A stretch of 64,000 bases of DNA from Myroides indicus (GTDB taxonomy: Bacteria > Bacteroidota > Bacteroidia > Flavobacteriales > Flavobacteriaceae): the NCBI RefSeq assembly GCF_004364575.1, contig NZ_SOAG01000010.1:30184-94183 (forward strand), written 5' to 3'. Within the stretch, counting starts at the first letter, position 1. Every line of letters begins with the position of its first letter. The notes beneath the pieces are model-generated. The model did not search any database, was not told the DNA's origin, and saw only the letters and a list, made by a program, of their open reading frames with translations. The position numbers and the translations under genes are program-made. This document shows, in pieces, positions 27,869-36,212 of this stretch.

Positions 27869-28540
27869 ATGACAAAAAGTGAAAAAGTAAATTTTGTTAT
27901 GGAAACTTTAGATGCTCTATATCCCGAAGTTCCTGTTCCATTAGATCACAAAGATCCCTATACCCTTCTGATTGCTGTTTTACTATCCGCACAATGTACG
28001 GATGAACGCGTTAATAAAATTACCCCTATTTTATTTGCTAAAGCCGACAATCCATATGACATGATAAAAATGAGTGTAGAAGAAATCAAAGAGATTATCA
28101 GACCTTGTGGATTATCTCCTATGAAGTCAAAAGGGATTTATGGACTTTCTAAAATTTTAATTGAAAAATATAACGGGAAGGTTCCCGCTGACATAGATGC
28201 TTTAGAGACTCTTCCGGCTGTTGGGCATAAAACAGCTTCGGTCGTTATGGCTCAGGCGTTTAATATACCTGCTTTTCCAGTAGACACTCATATTCACCGA
28301 TTGATGTACAGATGGAACTTTTCAAACGGAAAAAGTGTAACACAAACCGAAAAAGATGCCAAAAGACTGTTTCCAAAAGAAAAGTGGAATATACTTCACT
28401 TACAATTGGTATGGTATGGGAGGCAATACTCACCTGCGCGAGGCTGGAATCTTGAATTAGATGTCATAACCAGTGTGATTGGACGAAAATCTGTTCTAGC
28501 TGAATACTATAAAAAGAAAAACAAAAAAGCACTTAAATAA
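27869..28540 (+). CDS. nth: Endonuclease III homologue without Fe-S cluster cysteines
   Basis: A 223-residue DNA glycosylase/AP lyase of base excision repair. The helix-hairpin-helix LPAVGHKTASVVM carries the catalytic Lys121, and the Asp of the active site is Asp139 in FPVDTHIHR. The C-terminal four-cysteine 4Fe-4S loop of E. coli Nth is absent: there is no Cys after residue 80, and the region reads LVWYGRQYSPARGWNLELD. Cluster-less forms are known in this superfamily; activity on oxidised pyrimidines is expected but not shown. Confidence 0.88.
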   Translation: MTKSEKVNFVMETLDALYPEVPVPLDHKDPYTLLIAVLLSAQCTDERVNKITPILFAKADNPYDMIKMSVEEIKEIIRPCGLSPMKSKGIYGLSKILIEKYNGKVPADIDALETLPAVGHKTASVVMAQAFNIPAFPVDTHIHRLMYRWNFSNGKSVTQTEKDAKRLFPKEKWNILHLQLVWYGRQYSPARGWNLELDVITSVIGRKSVLAEYYKKKNKKALK

Positions 28541-28558
28541 TTATCTAAGTGCTTTTTT
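28523..28558 (+). terminator. Terminator of nth
   Basis: AAAAAAGCACTTA (28523-28535) pairs with TAAGTGCTTTTTT (28546-28558) around a 10-base loop. It overlaps the nth stop codon and can also serve the convergent small gene. Confidence 0.85.
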
Positions 28559-28565
28559 AGTTTTG

Positions 28566-28712
28566 CTAATTTTTATTCGATACCACAAGGATACCACTCA
28601 TGCTGTTTAGCTTCAGCATAGAAATTGATTTTGAATAATTTAATAAGAACTGAACTGTTTCTTTTTTAGGTAAAATAATTTCTTTTTTAGGAATTGAGTA
28701 GATTTTTTTCAT
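28566..28712 (-). CDS. Small hypothetical protein, 48 residues
   Basis: ATG at 28710-28712, stop TAG at 28566-28568. The protein reads MKKIYSIPKKEIILPKKETV followed by QFLLNYSKSISMLKL. It is lysine-rich at first and then a short amphipathic helix. It ends just before the terminator shared with nth and lies directly downstream of the sigma factor gene on the same strand, so the two may be co-transcribed. From memory it resembles short conserved flavobacterial ORFs with the PKxETVQFLLNYSK pattern; no function is known. Confidence 0.55.
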   Translation of the reverse strand: MKKIYSIPKKEIILPKKETVQFLLNYSKSISMLKLNSMSGILVVSNKN

Positions 28713-28766
28713 TTAATTACTTTAACAATTGTATCTTACTAACGCCTAATATATTTTTTTATTGCA

Positions 28767-29357
28767 CTATGATTCTGACAAAATTATCTTTTTTTGATCT
28801 ATCAGCTTTCTTAAATTCAACAAAGCATAACGCATCCTTCCCAATGCCGTATTAATACTTACATCCGTAAGTTCTGCAATTTCCTTAAAGCTCAAGTCCT
28901 GATATATTCGCATCATAATTACCTGTTGCTGATCTTCTGGAAGTTCTTTTATTAAAAAACGAACATCTTCTTCTATCTGCTCTTTTATCATAAAGCTTTC
29001 AACTGTGTCTCCTTCATCTTTTAAAAAAGAAAAAAATGGCAATTCTTCTGAATCTCGCTTCATTCCTGTCCGCTTTTCTTTTCTGAAATAATCCATTACC
29101 AAATTATGGGCAATACGCACAACCCAAGGTAGAAATTTACCTTCTTCGTTATATCTGTCCGACTTTAATGTGTGAATTACTTTTATAAATGTATCCTGAA
29201 AAATATCATCTGCCAAATCTCTATCGGCAATTTTGGAAAGAATAAATCCATAAATTTTAGACTGATGTCTTTTAATCAGCACTTCTAATGCTCCTTCATC
29301 CCCTGCTACGTAATACTTTACCAACGCAGCATCAGGCATATCCATATATAATACCAT
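28767..29357 (-). CDS. ECF-type RNA polymerase sigma factor
   Basis: A 196-residue sigma-70 family protein. The region 2 helix is seen at about 35-95 (LADDIFQDTFIKVIHTL, then WVVRIAHNLVMDYFRKEKR), and region 4 at about 140-190 (LPEDQQQVIMMRIYQDLSFK, then a helix-turn-helix with SINTALGRMRYALLNLRK). There is no region 3, so it is an ECF sigma. No anti-sigma gene is adjacent. It is divergent from uvrA, with about 215 bases between them. Confidence 0.9.
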   Translation of the reverse strand: MVLYMDMPDAALVKYYVAGDEGALEVLIKRHQSKIYGFILSKIADRDLADDIFQDTFIKVIHTLKSDRYNEEGKFLPWVVRIAHNLVMDYFRKEKRTGMKRDSEELPFFSFLKDEGDTVESFMIKEQIEEDVRFLIKELPEDQQQVIMMRIYQDLSFKEIAELTDVSINTALGRMRYALLNLRKLIDQKKIILSES

Positions 29358-29542
29358 AGCAAAACTCTTTTTATAGTTTCATTACTAAACAAAGTATTTT
29401 TTGCGAATAGGCATCTTATATTTTGGGGTTAACAAAACAAATATAAAAATTATTTACTGTTAACAAAATCAAAATACAAAATATTTTAATTCGTACACTT
29501 TTTCTCCTTCTCATTTGGTTTTAAATACAGAGAAGAAAACCG

Positions 29543-29550
29543 TACTTTTG
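29543..29550 (+). promoter_or_regulatory. -7 box of the uvrA promoter
   Basis: TACTTTTG fits TAnnTTTG and lies 23 bases upstream of the uvrA ATG. A TTG at 29515 is 25 bases further upstream, slightly beyond standard spacing. Confidence 0.4.
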
Positions 29551-29573
29551 TATTCTTAACCTTGTTGGGCTAT

Positions 29574-32381
29574 ATGAAGAAAACAGATTACTCTAAAATC
29601 GACGCTAAACACAATATTATCATTAAAGGGGCGCAACTTCACAATCTAAAAAACATCGATGTAGTTATTCCCAGAAATCAAATGGTTGTCATTACAGGGC
29701 TTTCCGGATCGGGAAAATCAAGTTTAGCTTTCGATACACTTTATGCAGAAGGTCAGCGTCGCTATGTAGAAAGCTTATCAGCATACGCCCGCCAGTTTTT
29801 AGGTCGGATAGACAAACCAAAAGTTGAGTATATCAAAGGGATTGCGCCTGCCATTGCCATTGAACAAAAAGTAAATACAACCAATGCCCGTTCTACCGTA
29901 GGAACATCTACCGAAGTATACGATTACATGAAGCTTCTTTTTGCCAGAATAGGCAAAACTATCTCTCCGATTTCGGGAAAAGAAGTTAAAAAAGACACGG
30001 TTACAGATGTATTGGAGACTGTAAAAGTTCTTGAATTAAAATCCAAATGGCTACTTCTTGCTCCGATAACAATTGAAAACGATAGATCCGTTCCTGAGCA
30101 TTTAAACCTATTATTACAGCAAGGTTACGCGCGAATCTTATTTAAAGGAGAAACCGTAAGACTTGATGAATTTTTAAACAATACTAATAATACTGCAAGT
30201 TATAAAACTGAAGATCTTATGCTTATTGTTGACCGAATTGTGGTGAGCGATAGCGAAGAGTTTTACAACCGCCTGGCGGATTCAGTTGAAACTGCTTTTT
30301 TTGAGGGAAAAGGATACTGCTATCTGGAGAATTTAGAAAATGGAAACAGAATAGAATTCAGCAACAAATTTGAGTTGGACAATATCACTTTTTTAGAACC
30401 CAACATTCATTTGTTCAGTTTTAATAATCCTTATGGAGCTTGCCCTACCTGCGATGGCTACGGAAATATTATAGGCATAGATGAAGAACTGGTTATACCT
30501 AATACAGGTTTATCCGTTTACGAAAATGCTATTTTCCCCTGGCGTGGCGAATCAATGAGCTGGTACAGAGATCAGTTGGTAAACAAGGCTTATAAATTTG
30601 ATTTTCCTATCCACAAACCTCTTTTTGAACTTACAGAAGAGCAAAAAGATTTACTCTGGAAGGGGAATTCATATTTTACAGGGTTAAATGATTTTTTTGA
30701 AGAATTGGAAGCAAAGAGCTATAAAATTCAGAATCGCGTTCTGTTATCTCGATATAGAGGTAAAACCAAATGCCCTACCTGTAGAGGTAAAAGATTGCGT
30801 CAGGAAGCAAATTACGTTCAAGTAAACAATAAAACAATTTCTGAGCTCGTTGATCTTCCCATTAAAAAATTACAGATATTTTTTAATGAATTACAACTTA
30901 ACGAATACGATGCTCAGGTTGCCAAGCGCCTTTTGATTGAAATTAAAAACCGGTTGGCATTTTTATCCAACGTAGGATTAGATTATCTAACATTAAATCG
31001 GAACTCTTCTACGCTTTCAGGCGGCGAATCACAACGAATTAATCTGGCAACTTCGCTGGGAAGTAGTCTGGTTGGTTCGATGTACATTTTGGATGAACCC
31101 AGTATCGGTCTCCATCCACGAGATACGGAAAAACTGATTGGTGTACTTGAAGATTTAAAAAAACTTGGAAATACAGTAATTGTTGTCGAACACGACGAAG
31201 ATATCATGAAAGCTGCCGATCAGATTATAGATATTGGTCCTGAAGCTGGTACATATGGCGGAGAGTTAGTTGCTCAGGGAAGCTTTTCAGAAATTTTAAA
31301 GTCAAAGTCACTAACCGGGCGCTATTTAAATAATGATTTAAAAATTGAAATTCCTAAAACAAGACGATCTTACAAACACTATATAGAAATAATTGGCGCA
31401 AGAGAAAACAATCTTAAAAATATTGATGTTACTTTTCCACTGGAATGCCTGACAGTAATAACCGGAGTATCCGGCAGCGGAAAAAGTACTTTAGTAAAAA
31501 AAATCCTGTATCCTGCTTTACAGAAAAAGTTAACTGGTGTAAGCGAGAAACCGGGGCAGTTTACTGAATTAAAAGGACAATTTGGTATTATCAAACAAAT
31601 TGAGTACGTTGATCAGAATCCCATAGGCAGAAGCTCGCGTTCTAATCCGGTAACATATATTAAAGCATATGATGAAATCCGCGATTTGTTTTCTAAACAG
31701 CAATTGTCAAAATTAAGAGGGTACCAGCCTAAACACTTTTCGTTTAACGTAGATGGCGGACGTTGCGAAACCTGTAAAGGAGAAGGAGTAGTAACTGTAG
31801 AAATGCAATTTATGGCAGACGTCCATCTTGAATGTGAAACGTGCCATGGAAAACGTTTTAAAAAAGAAATTCTTGAAGTTAAATTTGAAGGAAAGACTAT
31901 CGACGATATTCTGACTATGACTATTGATGACGCTCTGAATTTTTTCACGGAACATACACAAACTAAAATAGCTCAAAAACTTCAGCCCCTTCACGACGTG
32001 GGACTTGGATATGTTCAGCTAGGACAGTCCTCTTCTACTCTCTCAGGAGGTGAGGCACAACGCATCAAGCTAGCATCGTTTCTTCTGGCAGGAAACACAA
32101 GAGAAAAAGTATTATTTGTTTTTGATGAACCGACTACAGGACTGCATTTTCACGATATTCAAAAGCTTTTAAAGTCATTTAATGCCTTAATAGAAAAAGG
32201 GCATTCTATTATCGTGATAGAACACAATCTGGATTTAATAAAATCCGCCGACTACATTATTGATATTGGTCCTGAAGGAGGAGAAAACGGCGGGCGACTT
32301 ATAGCTTTCGGAACTCCTGAAGAAGTAAGCAAAAATAAAAAATCAATTACCGGACAGTATTTAAAAAATAAACTATATTAA
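29574..32381 (+). CDS. uvrA: Excinuclease ABC subunit UvrA
   Basis: A protein of about 935 residues, the damage-recognition ATPase of nucleotide excision repair. It has two ABC modules: Walker A GLSGSGKSS (about 40) and GVSGSGKST (about 635), and two signatures LSGGESQR (about 480) and LSGGEAQR (about 825). Zinc-binding cysteine pairs are at CPTC...CPTC (about 285 and 400) and CETC...CETC (about 735-765). Length and order match classical UvrA. The ATG at 29574 (MKKTDYSKI) is preferred over the TTG at 29562, which is closer to the -7 box. Confidence 0.96.
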   Translation: MKKTDYSKIDAKHNIIIKGAQLHNLKNIDVVIPRNQMVVITGLSGSGKSSLAFDTLYAEGQRRYVESLSAYARQFLGRIDKPKVEYIKGIAPAIAIEQKVNTTNARSTVGTSTEVYDYMKLLFARIGKTISPISGKEVKKDTVTDVLETVKVLELKSKWLLLAPITIENDRSVPEHLNLLLQQGYARILFKGETVRLDEFLNNTNNTASYKTEDLMLIVDRIVVSDSEEFYNRLADSVETAFFEGKGYCYLENLENGNRIEFSNKFELDNITFLEPNIHLFSFNNPYGACPTCDGYGNIIGIDEELVIPNTGLSVYENAIFPWRGESMSWYRDQLVNKAYKFDFPIHKPLFELTEEQKDLLWKGNSYFTGLNDFFEELEAKSYKIQNRVLLSRYRGKTKCPTCRGKRLRQEANYVQVNNKTISELVDLPIKKLQIFFNELQLNEYDAQVAKRLLIEIKNRLAFLSNVGLDYLTLNRNSSTLSGGESQRINLATSLGSSLVGSMYILDEPSIGLHPRDTEKLIGVLEDLKKLGNTVIVVEHDEDIMKAADQIIDIGPEAGTYGGELVAQGSFSEILKSKSLTGRYLNNDLKIEIPKTRRSYKHYIEIIGARENNLKNIDVTFPLECLTVITGVSGSGKSTLVKKILYPALQKKLTGVSEKPGQFTELKGQFGIIKQIEYVDQNPIGRSSRSNPVTYIKAYDEIRDLFSKQQLSKLRGYQPKHFSFNVDGGRCETCKGEGVVTVEMQFMADVHLECETCHGKRFKKEILEVKFEGKTIDDILTMTIDDALNFFTEHTQTKIAQKLQPLHDVGLGYVQLGQSSSTLSGGEAQRIKLASFLLAGNTREKVLFVFDEPTTGLHFHDIQKLLKSFNALIEKGHSIIVIEHNLDLIKSADYIIDIGPEGGENGGRLIAFGTPEEVSKNKKSITGQYLKNKLY

Positions 32382-32460
32382 TTTGAGCCATATGCTATTT
32401 ATATAAATAGCTCAACAACAAAGTCATTTTGTTTTTGTCTGATATATACCAAAAAACTTA

Positions 32461-32501
32461 AAAAGAAATCTCTTATTTACCAAATTAGGGATTTCTTTTT
32501 A
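32461..32501 (+). terminator. Terminator after uvrA
   Basis: AAAAAGAAATC (32461-32471) pairs with GATTTCTTTTT (32491-32501) around a 19-base loop, 79 bases after the uvrA stop. Another short palindrome lies nearer the stop (GCTATTTATATAAATAGC) but has no T-run. Confidence 0.6.
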
Positions 32502-32550
32502 AGTTACAATTATGTTTTAAACATACAATTTTATTCAATATTCATATATT

Positions 32551-33468
32551 ATGTCGAGTATTTTATTACTTTTTCTTTGCCTGTTTATTGGGGTCATTAT
32601 ACAGCGCGTACCTAATTTTCCAAGAAATACTGCTGTAGTTCTCAATCAATATGTTTTGTTTATTACTTTACCTGCCATGGCATTATATTATTTACCAAAA
32701 ATTGAATTAAGTTGGGATTTGCTCCTTCCCACTTCTGTAGCATGGATAGCTTTTGGGTTTTCTTATCTCCTTTTTGCATTTTTAGGAAAAATATATAATT
32801 GGTCAAAAAAGCTCACCGGCTGTTTAATTATTACCGCAGGACTAGGTAATACTTCATTTGTTGGTATTCCGGTAATTCAAGCATTATATGGAGAAGAAGC
32901 ATTAACTACCTTGATTATAGTTGATTTACCAGGAACATTTGTAGTGCTCTCTACAGTAGGAATAATAATAGCCACTATGTATTCCAACCAAAAAAACAAT
33001 AATGACTCTATAATTAGAAAAATATTTGGTTTTCCTCCGCTCATTGCATTTTTCATTGGTTTTTTAATGGCTGTTTTTAAAATAGATTTTCCCGAAATTT
33101 TTAGCAATGCCCTTAAAAGTCTAGCTGCAACACTCTCTCCCATTGCATTGATTTCAGTTGGCTTTCAGCTTAAATTTAAAGCATACAGCAAGCACTTTCG
33201 CTTTTTGGCTTTAGGACTTTCTTTTCAGCTGATTTTACTTCCGGCAATTATTTTTATTTTGTTTTTTGTGGTTCTGGGACATACTGATGAAGTTAGTAAA
33301 GTCTGTATTATAGAAGCCGCTATGGCTCCCATGATTACAGGTACGATTCTCGCATCTAACTACGGTCTTAAGCCGGAATTGAGTAATATGATGGTAGGTT
33401 TTGGAATTCCCATTTCGTTTATTACTATTGCCGGATGGTATATATTGGTAGAATATTTAATCGTTTAG
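32551..33468 (+). CDS. AEC family transporter (auxin efflux carrier-like)
   Basis: A 305-residue membrane protein with about ten transmembrane segments in two halves. The family features are NTAVVLNQYVLFITLPAMAL (about 26-45), GLGNTSFVGIPVIQALYG (about 95-112), and in the second half EAAMAPMITGTILASNYGL (about 255-273). Bacterial members export organic anions such as malate; substrate is unknown here. This is the last chromosomal gene before the mobile element. Confidence 0.85.
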   Translation: MSSILLLFLCLFIGVIIQRVPNFPRNTAVVLNQYVLFITLPAMALYYLPKIELSWDLLLPTSVAWIAFGFSYLLFAFLGKIYNWSKKLTGCLIITAGLGNTSFVGIPVIQALYGEEALTTLIIVDLPGTFVVLSTVGIIIATMYSNQKNNNDSIIRKIFGFPPLIAFFIGFLMAVFKIDFPEIFSNALKSLAATLSPIALISVGFQLKFKAYSKHFRFLALGLSFQLILLPAIIFILFFVVLGHTDEVSKVCIIEAAMAPMITGTILASNYGLKPELSNMMVGFGIPISFITIAGWYILVEYLIV

Positions 33469-33597
33469 AGAAGTGAGTTTTATCCGTTTCAAAAAACAAT
33501 CAAACAGAATTTTACGTATTATTATTGTTATCTATATTATTTCTACATAAATTAAAATAATACCTGTACTTATTTTGTTAATAATTTACAAGCTATC

Positions 33598-33612
33598 TAT
33601 TTACCGATACAA
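33598..33612. repeat. Left att repeat
   Basis: TATTTACCGATACAA is identical to 62025-62039, where it encodes the last residues of MnmE (CIGK and stop, read on the minus strand). Here it lies in non-coding sequence between the AEC transporter and hipA, as expected for the far junction of an element integrated in mnmE. Confidence 0.85.
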
Positions 33613-33651
33613 TATCTTACTTCTCTTTATTTATAATGGTCTACAAAGGGT

Positions 33652-33674
33652 ATGTTGTACAATAGTGGTACATA
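33652..33674. promoter_or_regulatory. Candidate integrase arm site, left end
   Basis: ATGTTGTACAA (33652-33662) and GTGGTACATA (33665-33674) lie 40 bases inside the left att repeat. The first recurs inverted at 61886-61896 and the second directly at 61908-61917, just inside the right end. A shared recombinase or excisionase binding site is the likely meaning. Confidence 0.55.
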
Positions 33675-33720
33675 AATTTTAAATTACTTTTAAAATATTT
33701 TTTTTCAATTATATCATTGC

Positions 33721-34950
33721 TTATAATTTTGAGATTGCCTTTTGAATCAGTTCCATGTTAGACTTACTGATTCCAAAATCTTTAGACAAACTCATCCACT
33801 TAGCAAGTGCAGAACTAGTTTGTTCAATAACATTTTCTACGAATTCTTTTGACAACTTCGCTTCTAATCCTAATTTAGTAAGGTGTTTGATACTTATATT
33901 TCGTCCTTCTCCCACAACCATTGTACTTTGTTCTCCTCCTGGGCCACTAGAAAAAGTGAGGTCGTAAGCAGGTGATAATTTCCACTCGCCCAATTCATTC
34001 ATTAAAAATGTAAAATTTTTTGAGTGATCATCTCGGTTGTGTGCCATCACATTAAAAACCGCTAATCGAAACATCTTTTCTACTTCTCGAATATCTTTGG
34101 TTAAAGCACCTGTCAATGATAATAAATCTTCATAATCAAGAGACGGAAATCTAAAATTATTATGAATCAAACCGCTAACCGTATGCATGTGCAGTCGTTT
34201 GTTCCCATTTCTATCAAAACGTTTTACAGCAAAATAGCCATTCCCTTTTTGTGAAGGAAACAAATGAATGGTTGGCATTTCAATTCCAGCATCCAAAGCC
34301 ATTAATGCGTAAACATATTCTATTGCGCCAGCATCCATTCCATCTTGCGAATTTGGGAATTTTACCATCCAATGTTCAAAACTATTGTTTAACAGATCTG
34401 TTCCATGTATGATGTTTTTTCTTTCAGGATCAACACCAATCAATGCTTTTGGTCTCGCTCCGGCAGAAGATCCATTCAAAGCTAAAAGTTCTGTAATCAC
34501 TTCCTCTGATTCACCTTCCAAAACTTCTTCGGTGTGTGTAGCCAAAATATCTAAATCAATCATTTCATCGTTTCTATGTAAGCTTTGATCGGGTTCATAA
34601 ACTAAAGCACCCAAACCATTTAATCCAACATACGCTAAACGATCAAGCGGAGATATATCTGACGGAGAAATACCCTCCGAACGGAGTAAACGATCGAAAA
34701 GTAATCTTCCCCAACCATCGGGTAAACTATCGTTGAAAACTCCAGCTAAACCTTCAAAAGGACTTTTTGGAAGTTCTATCACACCACGTTGCAGAGGAAG
34801 TTTTATGGGAGAAATTTCTAAACTACTATGCAAAAAAGCTTCATCATATTCAAAATAGATAATGCTATTACGAATTGCCAAACGTCCAACAGGTTGAATT
34901 CCAGAACCGAAATTCAAACCTACTTTTATTTCTTTAACAGCTGTTTTCAT
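33721..34950 (-). CDS. hipA: HipA family serine/threonine kinase toxin
   Basis: A 409-residue HipA-type kinase of a type II toxin-antitoxin pair; E. coli HipA phosphorylates glutamyl-tRNA synthetase. The N-terminal subdomain is at about 1-105 (FNDSLPDGWGRLLFDRLL at about 71-88), the glycine-rich loop GSSAGARPKALIG at about 160, the catalytic HNRDDHSKNF at about 305-314, and the metal-binding SPAYDLTF at about 330. All key residues appear present. Its start overlaps the hipB stop (ATGA), giving the usual antitoxin-first order. It is the leftmost cargo gene of the element. Confidence 0.9.
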   Translation of the reverse strand: MKTAVKEIKVGLNFGSGIQPVGRLAIRNSIIYFEYDEAFLHSSLEISPIKLPLQRGVIELPKSPFEGLAGVFNDSLPDGWGRLLFDRLLRSEGISPSDISPLDRLAYVGLNGLGALVYEPDQSLHRNDEMIDLDILATHTEEVLEGESEEVITELLALNGSSAGARPKALIGVDPERKNIIHGTDLLNNSFEHWMVKFPNSQDGMDAGAIEYVYALMALDAGIEMPTIHLFPSQKGNGYFAVKRFDRNGNKRLHMHTVSGLIHNNFRFPSLDYEDLLSLTGALTKDIREVEKMFRLAVFNVMAHNRDDHSKNFTFLMNELGEWKLSPAYDLTFSSGPGGEQSTMVVGEGRNISIKHLTKLGLEAKLSKEFVENVIEQTSSALAKWMSLSKDFGISKSNMELIQKAISKL

Positions 34951-35252
34951 TTTCTGTTTCCTCGTTTTCTAGTTGATTGTTCCTCTGATTTTAGCACTTC
35001 ATCAATAGATTTAAAATGTTGCTCTTTGGGTTTTAAAGCATCAACTATCTCTTCTAATCCGCCAACAACCGAAAGTATTTTTAAAAATGAATCTAAAGAA
35101 ATTACACCCTTTTGTTCAAATTTTCTCAATGTTGATAATGGGACACCAGCTCTTTCCGACAAACCTTCTTGAGTCAGTTCCATTTGTAATCGTCGAGCAC
35201 GGATACTTTCAACGATTTTTTTTTGTATTTTTGATAACGATATAAATAACAT
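34947..35252 (-). CDS. hipB: HipB-like antitoxin, XRE helix-turn-helix
   Basis: A 101-residue protein with an XRE/Cro helix-turn-helix at about 14-68 (MELTQEGLSERAGVPLSTLRKFE). A charged C-terminal tail ends KSEEQSTRKRGNRK. By analogy it neutralises the downstream HipA and represses the operon; translation is coupled through a 4-base overlap. The 8-residue N-terminal extension (MLFISLSK) is of uncertain value. A 16-bp inverted repeat lies 35 bases upstream of the start. Confidence 0.85.
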   Translation of the reverse strand: MLFISLSKIQKKIVESIRARRLQMELTQEGLSERAGVPLSTLRKFEQKGVISLDSFLKILSVVGGLEEIVDALKPKEQHFKSIDEVLKSEEQSTRKRGNRK

Positions 35253-35287
35253 TATGGTGGTATTTAAACAGATTTAATCAAAACAAC

Positions 35288-35303
35288 TACTACTATTGTA
35301 GTA
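35288..35303. promoter_or_regulatory. Candidate HipB operator
   Basis: TACTAC-tatt-GTAGTA is a perfect 6-bp inverted repeat 35 bases upstream of hipB, a plausible repressor site. Confidence 0.4.
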
Positions 35304-35329
35304 CAAATATACAAAAAACTAATGTTTTA

Positions 35330-35790
35330 TTACAGCAATTTGTTTAATTGCCTGTTTATAATTTTTATATAATCAGCTTGTAATTCTTTTGGAAGAAACG
35401 ATTCTTGAATTAGTTTTTCTGCTTTTGGTACCCATTCTGAAATACGGTTAAAAACAGAGTTCATTTTCATTCTGTTTTAAAGAATGAATACTAACAGCAC
35501 TAATCAATTTTGACAACAAGCCAAGAGTAATCCCATACGGTCATTTTGATTTATTTTCCAACTGTCTGTAGCAATGTTTAAAAGCCAACCTTCAGGAATT
35601 AAACCGTCGAAAAAAGGAAACAACCGTTTGCTTTGATACCCGTGTTTACCAACTGGCATTTGGAATGTAATAAATTGATTTGGATAGCGTTATATGTACG
35701 CTGGTAAATAATCAAAAATATAAGTTCCTTGATCGGTTTCGGTTAAAATTCCGGCATCAACAGTATTGTATTTAATTAAGGCTTGTCTCT
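35330..35790 (-). pseudogene. Remnants of a split-HipA toxin (hipS and tail of hipT)
   Basis: Directly downstream of a second HipB-like gene the minus strand reads RQALIKYNTVDAGILTETDQ, then GTYIFDYLPAYI and a stop. It continues FITFQMPVGKHGYQSKRLFP and FFDGLIPEGWLLNIATDSW, the HipA N-terminal subdomain that stands alone as HipS in HipBST systems. The codon before RQALIK is AAG where ATG would be expected. After another frame change (SAVSIHSLKQNENE) it runs into WVPKAEKLIQESFLPKELQA ending NKLL, the C-terminal tail of a HipA kinase domain. The kinase core is deleted. Confidence 0.75.
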
Positions 35791-35994
35791 TAAATCTTTT
35801 ATATTTACCGGCGCTAACGTATGTCCGAACATCAATAATACCTGATTAACTTTAGATAAACTTAAATTTTCTTTTCCTTGTTCTATTTTGCGAATAACAG
35901 TTAAAGCCACGCCAGCCCGTTCAGCAAATTCTTCTTGAGTAAATCCTACTTTCTTACGTTGTTCTTTAACAAAATGTGCCAATGTTTGTTTCAT
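35776..35994 (-). CDS. Orphan HipB-like XRE regulator
   Basis: A protein of about 72 residues, nearly all of it one XRE helix-turn-helix (VGFTQEEFAERAGVALTVIR, about 17-36). It matches the short HipB of three-gene HipBST loci, but its toxin genes downstream are destroyed. The start is set at the ATG of MKQTLAHFV (35992-35994); an upstream TTG at 36004-36006 is less likely. Four copies of ATATG(C/T)AA lie at and upstream of the start. It may survive as a repressor or to neutralise related toxins. Confidence 0.8.
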   Translation of the reverse strand: MKQTLAHFVKEQRKKVGFTQEEFAERAGVALTVIRKIEQGKENLSLSKVNQVLLMFGHTLAPVNIKDLRDKP

Positions 35995-35998
35995 AATT

Positions 35999-36085
35999 AT
36001 ATGCAATTACATTGATATTACCCTTTATTTCTTTTTTATATGCAAAAAGATATAAATATATGTAAATGTATAAAATTATATGTAA
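35999..36085. repeat. Direct-repeat array upstream of the orphan hipB
   Basis: ATATGCAA at 35999-36006 and 36038-36045, and ATATGTAA at 36058-36065 and 36078-36085. Spacing is 39, 20 and 20 bases, close to whole helical turns, so bound regulators would line up on one face. It is a likely operator array for the adjacent HTH protein. The remaining intergenic stretch to 36212 holds no recognised gene. Confidence 0.6.
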
Positions 36086-36212
36086 TAGAATATAAAAAAG
36101 ATGAATAATAATACCTTTAGATGTTATTTGTTACTATCGCAGTATGTACACTATTGTAATAAATTTAGTCTACACCAAAGATAGATTTTCTTAACAACAA
36201 TAAATATATATT

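Noticed and set aside
33658..36158. Shared 9-mer ACTATTGTA/TACAATAGT at 33658, 35292 and 36150 as a common HipB operator
   Set aside because: The copy at 33658 is better explained as part of the end-specific words shared with the right end of the element; the extended matches are weak.
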